A program made the position numbers and the translations under genes. The notes below the pieces were generated by a model. The model saw only the letters and a program-made list of their open reading frames with translations, ran no database searches and had not been told where the DNA came from. A DNA stretch of 55,478 bases from Candidatus Aminicenantota bacterium (lineage in GTDB: Bacteria > Acidobacteriota > Aminicenantia > Aminicenantales > JAFGAV01), in contig JAFGAV010000111.1 of assembly GCA_016933515.1 (NCBI GenBank), positions 1 through 55,478 on the forward strand. The letters are read 5' to 3'. Shown in pieces: positions 49,906 to 55,478 of this stretch (its first letter is position 1; each line of letters opens with the position of its first letter).

Positions 49906-49935
49906 TTGACGAGCCGGCGTCCGCGCCGTTATGAT
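49906..49935 (+). promoter_or_regulatory. Sigma70 promoter next to repeat copy 3
   Basis: TTGACG (49906-49911) and TATGAT (49930-49935) are 18 bases apart, each one base from consensus. The start would be near 49942, twenty bases ahead of the aminotransferase ATG. Confidence 0.65.
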
Positions 49936-49962
49936 GGCCCCATCTTGAACAAGGAGGGCTCC

Positions 49963-51270
49963 ATGGATTCTCTTTCGGTCTTCCCGCGACGGCGCTTGAT
50001 GAAGCTTCTTCTGGCCGGCCCGATATTGACCGCCGCGGCCTGGGACGCGCTCAAAGCCGAGGCCAACCAAGCCGTCACGGCTCTCAGCCGAAAATATCTT
50101 GAGGACGAATCCCCTGACGGCGCCTACTGGGAAGAGCTGCACAATTTTTACGCTTTTGAAAACCGCTTCATCATGATGAACAACGGCACGTGCGGGCCCA
50201 TGCCCAAGCCGGTGTTTCACGCCCTGATGAAGGCCTTCCAGACCCAGGTGTCGAATCCCTATGACGTCTACGCCTACCAGCCTACGTTCATCGAGGCCGT
50301 CCGGCGCAAGCTGGCCGCGTTCATTCACGCCGAGCCGGAAGAGGTGGCGCTGGTCAGCAACACGACCGAGGGCATCAATCTCATCGTCAACGGCCTGGAC
50401 ATGAAAGAGGGTGATGAGGTCCTCGTGACCAGTTTGGAGCACCCGGGCCATATCAACCCCTGGCGGCTGAAGGAAAAAAGGTCGGGCATCAAGGTCCGCC
50501 AGGTCGACATGCCCCTGTTTCCGAATTCGGTCGACGAGATCGTCGGCGCCTTCGCCGCCGCCGTCACGCCCCGGACGCGGATGATCAGCATCAGCCACAC
50601 GGTGTTCATCACCGGCCTGATCATGCCCCTCAAGGAATTGAGCGCTCTGGCTCGCGAAAAGGGGCTGTTCCTCCTCGCCGACAGCGCCCACGGGATCGGA
50701 ATGCTCGATCTGAACATGAAGGAGGCCGGCGTGGATTTCTTCATGTCCAGCCCCTACAAGTGGCTGGGCGCGCCGACCGGCATCGGCGTGCTTTACGTCC
50801 GCAGGGAGGTTCTGGAAAAAGTCTGGCCGACGATCGTTTCCTCGGGCTGGGACAGGGATAAAACGGCGGCCAAGCTCGATCCGCAGGGCCAAAGGGCGGA
50901 CGCCCTTCTTTTCGCCTTGGACGAGGCCATGAACTTCAACAACCACATCGGCCGAAGGCGGATCGAGAAACGGATCAAGGTTTTGTCGGGACACTTGAAG
51001 AAAGAACTTCAAAAAATCCGGGGCGTCAAGCTCCACACTCCCCTTGATGTTTACCTGAGCGCCGGGCTGACCGCTTTTTCGGTCGAGGGCGTGGATGCGG
51101 CGCGCATCGTCGACTACCTGCGCGAAAAATACAACCTCGTCGTCCGCACTACGGGGAATCGCGAGGCGGGAACCTACGGCGTCCGGGTTTCGACGCCCAT
51201 CTACACCTCCTTTAGGGAGGCCGACCTGGTCGTCGAGGGGGTTCGTCACCTCGCCTCGCGCAAGGTGTGA
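49963..51270 (+). CDS. Class V aminotransferase-fold protein (CefD/isopenicillin N epimerase-like) with Tat-type signal
   Basis: The 435-residue PLP enzyme has MNNGTCGPMPKPVFHAL, the VSNTTEGINLIVNGL cofactor-phosphate region, LLADSAHGIGMLDL with the pyridine-binding aspartate, and the Schiff-base lysine in SSPYKWLGAPTGIG. The closest described relatives are isopenicillin N epimerase-like and cysteine desulfurase-like enzymes. The N-terminus FPRRRLMKLLLAGPILTAAA resembles a twin-arginine signal, so it is probably exported folded with its cofactor. ATG 49963 follows AAGGAGG. It is a single-gene unit with a strong promoter. The substrate is not predictable. Confidence 0.85.
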   Translation: MDSLSVFPRRRLMKLLLAGPILTAAAWDALKAEANQAVTALSRKYLEDESPDGAYWEELHNFYAFENRFIMMNNGTCGPMPKPVFHALMKAFQTQVSNPYDVYAYQPTFIEAVRRKLAAFIHAEPEEVALVSNTTEGINLIVNGLDMKEGDEVLVTSLEHPGHINPWRLKEKRSGIKVRQVDMPLFPNSVDEIVGAFAAAVTPRTRMISISHTVFITGLIMPLKELSALAREKGLFLLADSAHGIGMLDLNMKEAGVDFFMSSPYKWLGAPTGIGVLYVRREVLEKVWPTIVSSGWDRDKTAAKLDPQGQRADALLFALDEAMNFNNHIGRRRIEKRIKVLSGHLKKELQKIRGVKLHTPLDVYLSAGLTAFSVEGVDAARIVDYLREKYNLVVRTTGNREAGTYGVRVSTPIYTSFREADLVVEGVRHLASRKV

Positions 51271-51285
51271 GTCTCCTCGGGAGAC
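51271..51285. other. Short hairpin at the end of the aminotransferase gene
   Basis: GTCTCC (51271-51276) and GGAGAC (51280-51285) form a perfect 6-base stem with loop TCG directly after the stop codon. There is no T tract, so it is not a standard intrinsic terminator. The rest of the gap to 51384 shows nothing else. Confidence 0.35.
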
Positions 51286-51384
51286 AGAGTTCGCGCCGCC
51301 GCCTCTCGGCGCGAAAACCGCGCTTCGATCGGCGCGCCGCTCGGGAGGTTTCGCGGGCGGGAGACGGAGCGGACGGCGCCGTTC

Positions 51385-53511
51385 TCAAAAGAAGGGAAAA
51401 TACAAGCCCAAAAACAGCGACCGTCCGAAAATCGAAGCGCTGTTGTTGCGGACGGAGTAATCGGCGCTGTACTCGTAGCGCAGGATGTTGCGGGCGTTGA
51501 AAAGGTTGGTGACTCCGAAATACAGGATGACCATCCGTCTGCCGAGGGTGAGGTTCCATGTGCCGTTGATGTCGCAGCGGCGGTAAGAGGGATACCTCGA
51601 GCTGTAGGGTTCTCCCCACAGCGGGCGATAGAATTCTCCGGTTTCGTCCCAAACGCGCTCCTCAAGGGGTGTATAGGGCCGACCGGTGGCGTAGGAATAG
51701 CGGACGCCGAGGGAGCTACGCGACCCCTTGAGGGTGACAATGGCCGTCAGAGAGTGGGAGATTTCATAGGGCGAGGGGGCGAGAACGGAGACGTCGCCCT
51801 CCATTCGTTTTGAACTCAGAGAGTTGTACACACCCAGGACATCGAACTTCCGGCCCCGGCGCTTGATGAAAATCTCCACGCCTCGGGCGAATCCCCGTCC
51901 GCCGTTGTTCCAGCCCGCTCCGGTCTCGTCCTCCAGGAAGAGGCTTCGGTATTCTTTGCCGTAGGCCGTAAGTCTGAGGCTCGCATCGTCCGTTGAACGG
52001 TCGTAGCTCAGGGAGGCGTGGTAGGCCGAACGCGGCCGGAGGCTCCCGTCTTGGGCGAGGGTGAAGTGATCCCCGTACTGGCTGTGGACCCCCGTGGAGA
52101 TCCGGAGCGTGTCTTTTTTGGTCAGGAGATAGGCCAGCGAAACCCGGGGGTCGGTTTTCCAGCCGGGGCGGCCCAGACTCAGAGACGAGAGCCTCAGGCC
52201 GGCGGTGACGTAGAGCTTGTCCAGGGCCCGGAACTTGTCGCTGACATACACCGCTCGACGTCCGGCGCGCACGAGCTCGTCGTCTTCCGTTTCCGCGTCC
52301 CAGGACACGTTTTGTCCCCGGCTCATGACGTCAACGCCGGCTTCGAGAAAATGCCTGTCGAGGTCCAGGACAGCTTCAAGACGGCCCTGCCAGGCGCGGT
52401 CGCTCAAGGTCGTATCAAACACGCCCTCCTGGCGGTACGAGGCTCCGTAAAATGTCCTGCTCAGCAAAAGACGGGCGAGAAACGTCGAGGAAGGCGTCGA
52501 GGTCAGGGAGAGAGCGGCGAAGCCGTTTTCCGAGCCGGCCCGGAAACCGTCCTCCTGGGAGAAGCGATATCGATCGTAAAGGCCCATCAGCCGGACGGTG
52601 TGGGCGCGGCCGACGGGAATGACCAGCTTGCCGAAGGAGTTTCCCGTGGCGAAAGACTGGCCGTCGTCTCCGTTGAGGACCGACAAAAGCTCGGAGCGGC
52701 CGAAGTTCAGGCTGCCGATCAAGGTCGCGCCGCCGGCCAGCGGGGTGCCCAGGTAGGAGTTCAGACCAAAAACCGACAGTCCCAGACCGCCTTCCCCCTT
52801 GAACAGGGCGTCCTTGGCGGTGATGTCCATGACTCCGGACAAGGCGTCGCCGAACTTGGGGGAAAATCCGGAGGTCGAGACGTTGAAATCCTCGACGACC
52901 TGGTTGTCGAAAATGCTGAAATAGCTCTCGTGGAGGGACTGGCTGAGAAACGGATGGATGATTTCGACGCCGTCGAAATGGTAGGCGGTTTCGTCGGGCG
53001 CGCCGCCGCGGATGAGGAGGCTCGAGGCGTCCGGCGGGGAATTGACGCCCGGGAGAACGTGGGAGGCGTAGAGAGGATCGGCGGCCGTTCCCGGCATCCG
53101 GTAGACGTCCATGCGGTCCAGAGTGACGGCGGCCTGCGGTTTGTCTTCCCCCAGGCCGCTGTCGGCCGAAACCACGATTTCGCGTGCCGGAAGCGGCTCG
53201 AGCTCGAGGGCCAGGGAAAGGGGCTCTCCGGGAAGAGCTTCGACCTCGATTTTCTTGAAACCGATGAGCCAGGCCACGACCTTGACCCGCGCTCCCGGAG
53301 TCGGCCGATTTTCGAGCGCGATGCGGAAGCGGCCGTCGGGGCCGGCCGACACGCCCCGTCCGAGTTCGGGGAGGCTGATGTAAGCGGGCAGGGGAGAGCG
53401 CGTTTCCTTGTCGAAGACACGCCCTTCGATAACGGCCCGTTCCTGGCCGCCGATGGCCAAGGACGCCAAGAAAAGAAGGCTGGCCAGGCCGAGGAAAAAG
53501 CGGGAGCTCAT
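51385..53511 (-). CDS. TonB-dependent receptor-like outer membrane protein
   Basis: The 708-residue protein has a signal peptide (RFFLGLASLLFLASLAIGGQ), a carboxypeptidase-regulatory-like domain at about 25-105 (AVIEGRVFDKETRSPLPAYI), a plug domain (SSLLIRGGAPDETAYHFDGV, then DALSGVMDITAKD) and a C-terminal barrel ending FGRSLFLGLYFPFF. There is no clear TonB box between signal and plug. Its ATG overlaps the stop of the TPR gene by four bases, so the two are coupled. Its relatives in Acidobacteria and Bacteroidota take up oligosaccharides or peptides. The ligand is unknown, but its operon is controlled by a winged-helix regulator. Confidence 0.85.
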   Translation of the reverse strand: MSSRFFLGLASLLFLASLAIGGQERAVIEGRVFDKETRSPLPAYISLPELGRGVSAGPDGRFRIALENRPTPGARVKVVAWLIGFKKIEVEALPGEPLSLALELEPLPAREIVVSADSGLGEDKPQAAVTLDRMDVYRMPGTAADPLYASHVLPGVNSPPDASSLLIRGGAPDETAYHFDGVEIIHPFLSQSLHESYFSIFDNQVVEDFNVSTSGFSPKFGDALSGVMDITAKDALFKGEGGLGLSVFGLNSYLGTPLAGGATLIGSLNFGRSELLSVLNGDDGQSFATGNSFGKLVIPVGRAHTVRLMGLYDRYRFSQEDGFRAGSENGFAALSLTSTPSSTFLARLLLSRTFYGASYRQEGVFDTTLSDRAWQGRLEAVLDLDRHFLEAGVDVMSRGQNVSWDAETEDDELVRAGRRAVYVSDKFRALDKLYVTAGLRLSSLSLGRPGWKTDPRVSLAYLLTKKDTLRISTGVHSQYGDHFTLAQDGSLRPRSAYHASLSYDRSTDDASLRLTAYGKEYRSLFLEDETGAGWNNGGRGFARGVEIFIKRRGRKFDVLGVYNSLSSKRMEGDVSVLAPSPYEISHSLTAIVTLKGSRSSLGVRYSYATGRPYTPLEERVWDETGEFYRPLWGEPYSSRYPSYRRCDINGTWNLTLGRRMVILYFGVTNLFNARNILRYEYSADYSVRNNSASIFGRSLFLGLYFPFF

Positions 53512-54329
53512 TGGTCTTTTTGGAGCGCGAGGAGCTCTTGTCGGGCCAGCCCGTAGTCCGGGTTGGCGATCGAGGCTCTCTTCAGACAGTCCATGGCTTT
53601 TTCTTTTTCCCCTTTTTGGACGTGGGCTCGGGCCATGAAGGTCAAACACTCCTCGAGGCCCCAGGAAGGTTTGAGGGGGTCGTCGCTCTCATCGTTTTCG
53701 AAAAGGGCCTCGGCTCGAGCGAGGACCACGAGGGCGTTGTCCGGGCCGCCGCCGTATTCGGCAGGCCAGTAGAGGAGAGACAAACCCTTGAGAAGGAAGA
53801 CGCGCGGATTCCGAGGCTCGGCGCTTTCGGCCCGGCCGAAATGGCTGAAGGTTTTCATTCCCAGCTCCATTCCCCTGTCCGGATTGAGGGCGATCTCGTA
53901 GCCGAGCAGAGCGGCGTACAGGGCATACGGCTCCCCCCAGCCGGGCTGAAGCTCGAAGAGTTTTTCCAGGTATTTCTTGGCCCGGGCGATGTTCGACGCG
54001 GCTTCATCGGCCAGGCCGGAGGCGAACGCGTGGACGGCCAGCCGGTATTCTCCCAGCCCGGCGTAGTAATACAAGTATGTGTTCTGGCGGGCGTTTATGC
54101 CCTTGTCCTCGAGCAGGAGGCTGAGGAGCCTGTCGCGGCCGGCCTTCATCGCCTCTTCGTTCCAGGCATTCCAGCCTTCTTGGATCTTGTCGCGGGCCTG
54201 CGCGATTTTCGCCGTTTGGTCCGGGATCCGTGAATCCGTCTGCGGCTCGGGCCGCAAGCCCGGCGTCGCGGCCAGGACGGCGGCGGCGACCAGGAAAGGG
54301 AAGAAAAGGGAAGCCGATCGTGAATTCAT
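53508..54329 (-). CDS. Periplasmic TPR-repeat protein
   Basis: The 273-residue protein has a signal peptide (SLFFPFLVAAAVLAATPG) followed by helical TPR-like repeats (EAASNIARAKKYLEKLFELQPGWGEPYALYAALLGY; LEECLTFMARAHVQKGEKEKAMDCLKRASIANPDYGLARQEL). TPR proteins mediate protein-protein contacts. Being translationally coupled to the receptor gene, it probably acts as a periplasmic partner of that receptor, comparable in position to SusD-like or TPR partners elsewhere. No enzymatic motif is present. Confidence 0.75.
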   Translation of the reverse strand: MNSRSASLFFPFLVAAAVLAATPGLRPEPQTDSRIPDQTAKIAQARDKIQEGWNAWNEEAMKAGRDRLLSLLLEDKGINARQNTYLYYYAGLGEYRLAVHAFASGLADEAASNIARAKKYLEKLFELQPGWGEPYALYAALLGYEIALNPDRGMELGMKTFSHFGRAESAEPRNPRVFLLKGLSLLYWPAEYGGGPDNALVVLARAEALFENDESDDPLKPSWGLEECLTFMARAHVQKGEKEKAMDCLKRASIANPDYGLARQELLALQKDQ

Positions 54330-54341
54330 CGTTGACTCCTT

Positions 54342-54650
54342 TCATGTGCCTGGAATGGATCGGATGATCTTTTCCAGGGTGTTCATGTGTTCGAGGAAGG
54401 CCCGGCGCCCCCGTTCGGTGATCAGGCACGTTGTTTTGGGCTTCTTCCCGGCGAACGTCTTGCGGATGCGGATGTATTTTGCGTCCTCGAGGAGGCCCAG
54501 GTGGGTGCTGAGGTTCCCGTCCGTTAGGCCCAGCTTGTCCTTGAGATGATTGAAATCCGCCTCTTCCAGGACCATGAGAATGGACATGATTCCCAGCCGG
54601 ACCTTCTGGGTGAGGACCTTGTCGAGGCGGGTGGACAGATGTTCGGCCAC
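54342..54650 (-). CDS. Winged-helix transcriptional regulator (HTH_34/ArsR-MarR-like)
   Basis: The 102-residue protein is a single winged-helix domain: RLGIMSILMVLEEADFNHLKDKLGLTDGNLSTHLGLLEDAKYIRIRK with a wing and a dimerising C-terminal helix (GRRAFLEHMNTLEKIIRSI). It matches the PF13601-type small regulators that often sit next to a membrane protein gene and repress their own operon. There are no metal-binding cysteines of the ArsR type. It lies between the membrane protein and the TPR gene, 12 and 3 bases from its neighbours. The palindrome at the operon promoter is its likely target. Confidence 0.85.
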   Translation of the reverse strand: MAEHLSTRLDKVLTQKVRLGIMSILMVLEEADFNHLKDKLGLTDGNLSTHLGLLEDAKYIRIRKTFAGKKPKTTCLITERGRRAFLEHMNTLEKIIRSIPGT

Positions 54651-54653
54651 GGG

Positions 54654-55247
54654 TTATCTCCGGCGGTTGAGGAGCAGGCCGGTGACGATCAGTCCCAGGC
54701 CGAAGAGAAGGCTGAGGATGGGACCGGCTTGCTCGATGAAGAACACCGTGGTGACAAATGTCCCGGCCAAGCCCAGGAAGCCCATGACCAGCAGGCTCTT
54801 ATGGAACATCAGGCCGATCATCAGGTAGCCTGCGGAAACGACGAGCAGGACGAAGGGGGTGATGTATTTTATCGGCAGGTCGGGCAGGAGAAGACAGAGG
54901 GCGATAAGGGCGGCCATGAGCAGGATGAGGGGAATCCAAAAAAGCATGAACCAGCCGGTCAGGGAACCCTTGAGTCTTGCGGATCGGGTCGCGGCTTTCC
55001 TGCGGATGACGATGATCGAAGCGGCGAAGCCGAAAAGCATCAAAAACGGCCACCACCAGCCGGCTAGGGCTGGGGAGTGCCAATGATGGAAGAGGTGGGA
55101 GCCGGCATAGCCCAGGAGAGCGTAGAGACCCCAGATGATGCAAATCCAGCCGCTTCCGCCGTGGGTGATCTCCCTGTGGCTCCGGTCGACAAGATTTTTG
55201 ATGAGAGCGATGCTCTCCAGGGCGCTTTGTTTTTCCGTCTCGGTCAT
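54654..55247 (-). CDS. Six-helix integral membrane protein, regulator-associated
   Basis: The 197-residue protein has a soluble N-terminus (TEKQSALESIALIKNLVDRSHREI) and about six hydrophobic helices, arranged in pairs (YALLGYAGSHLF; WWPFLMLFGFAASIIVI; WFMLFWIPLILLMAALIALCLLL; and three more). Proteins of this type are often encoded next to HTH_34 regulators, as here, and may sense a membrane signal. No transport motif is visible. ATG 55247 is preceded by AAGGAGG and is the first gene of the operon. Confidence 0.75.
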   Translation of the reverse strand: MTETEKQSALESIALIKNLVDRSHREITHGGSGWICIIWGLYALLGYAGSHLFHHWHSPALAGWWWPFLMLFGFAASIIVIRRKAATRSARLKGSLTGWFMLFWIPLILLMAALIALCLLLPDLPIKYITPFVLLVVSAGYLMIGLMFHKSLLVMGFLGLAGTFVTTVFFIEQAGPILSLLFGLGLIVTGLLLNRRR

Positions 55248-55269
55248 CTAGACCTCCTTATCACAAAGA

Positions 55270-55286
55270 ACTTTATATTACAAAGT
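55270..55286. promoter_or_regulatory. Operator-like palindrome at the regulator operon promoter
   Basis: ACTTTATATTACAAAGT on the plus strand has perfect 5-base arms (ACTTT/AAAGT) around seven bases. It lies immediately downstream of the -10 box and covers the expected start site near 55281, the position of a repressor site. The small winged-helix regulator encoded in the operon is the obvious candidate to bind it. Confidence 0.5.
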
Positions 55287-55287
55287 A

Positions 55288-55316
55288 AATTTAGAATAAC
55301 TCACCCCGTTTGTCAA
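55288..55316 (-). promoter_or_regulatory. Sigma70 promoter of the membrane protein/regulator/receptor operon
   Basis: On the minus strand a perfect TTGACA (55316-55311), a 17-base spacer and TAAATT (55293-55288). The operator-like palindrome begins just downstream. Confidence 0.7.
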
Positions 55317-55478
55317 GAGGTTTGAAAAATTATTTTAGCCGGCCGTCCCTGCAGGAGGACCGGTGGGCACCGCCGGTGCCCGGCTCGCATTTTGACGGCG
55401 GTTTCGATGGGCTCGATGAGGCCGGTCCAAAGATGCTCCGCGGCGGTTGTCTGTTCCCTGCGGCCGTTGTTATAATCC
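55313..55478 (-). other. Window edge: possible 3' end of a minus-strand gene, or non-coding
   Basis: A minus-strand frame is open from the window edge to a TGA at 55315-55313 that overlaps the -35 box of the next operon. Its first 30 codons are GC3-rich and protein-like (REQTTAAEHLWTGLIEPIET), but I recognise no family and the end of the frame reads poorly. The same stretch contains a perfect hairpin GGGCACC/GGTGCCC and, at the very edge, a plus-strand promoter, which argues for non-coding DNA. The two readings cannot be separated here. Confidence 0.25.
55447..55476 (+). promoter_or_regulatory. Possible promoter reading out of the window
   Basis: TTGTCT (55447-55452), 18 bases, and a perfect TATAAT (55471-55476) two bases before the window ends. 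A plus-strand gene would have to start beyond the edge. Confidence 0.4.

Noticed and set aside
55366-55382. Intrinsic terminator from GGGCACC/GGTGCCC
   Set aside because: The stem is perfect but no T tract follows on either strand.

Overview
The window is GC-rich, densely coded bacterial chromosome with a Gram-negative (diderm) envelope: BamA, Skp, FabZ, LpxA, LpxI, a Lol-type transporter and a TonB-receptor-like outer membrane protein are all present. A Ser/Thr kinase with a TolB-like middle region and TPR tail, a LonB-type protease, LolA-like and M48 lipoproteins, and the block lysS-lolC-lolD-bamA-skp-fabZ-lpxA-lpxI-gfo together suggest an Acidobacteriota/Aminicenantes-like organism. This is inference from gene content; there is no rRNA or other marker in the window to prove it. 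I see no phage, IS element, CRISPR array, tRNA or rRNA. Layout, left to right: (1) 1-5349: the end of a DHHA1-type (AlaRS-like) gene, a sensor-type Ser/Thr kinase, and two MacB/FtsX-type permeases on the minus strand without a visible ATPase. (2) 5350-5934: the only long non-coding stretch, holding a nested palindrome, a full copy of an 80-90 bp palindromic repeat, and promoters. (3) 5935-12865: a pyruvate-kinase C-domain protein, a small outer-membrane barrel, rluB, a large membrane protein with a discoidin-like tail, and a LonB-type protease. (4) 13059-25370: a plus-strand housekeeping and envelope run (GNAT-like protein, enoyl-CoA hydratase, ribH, nusB, lysS, lolC, lolD, bamA, skp, fabZ, lpxA, lpxI, Gfo/Idh oxidoreductase) with many short overlaps. 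(5) 25377-30096: M48 protease and LolA-like protein (minus), an aminotransferase fossil with an internal deletion, a small membrane protein, and an MFS exporter. (6) 30352-38007: SpoIID/SPOR protein, speE, a BtuF-C-D-like ABC importer, and a PIF1 helicase with a WYL tail. (7) 38162-44811: DUF1028 protein, SDR-type threonine dehydrogenase-like enzyme, methyltransferase, an aromatic amino acid lyase with Ala-Cys-Gly in place of Ala-Ser-Gly, an SDR protein without the usual catalytic Ser, and a lipoprotein. (8) 44848-49815: a lexA-dinB-dnaE2 damage-tolerance operon. (9) 49963-55478: a Tat-type class V aminotransferase and a minus-strand operon of membrane protein, winged-helix regulator, TPR protein and TonB-receptor-like protein behind an operator-like palindrome. 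Sigma70-like promoters (TTGACA, 17-18 bp, TATAAT-like) can be read directly in many gaps. The most unusual signal is a palindromic repeat present three times (5781-5862, 30136-30181 as a half copy, 49808-49896). Each copy ends 9-11 bp before the -35 box of such a promoter, ahead of three unrelated genes.
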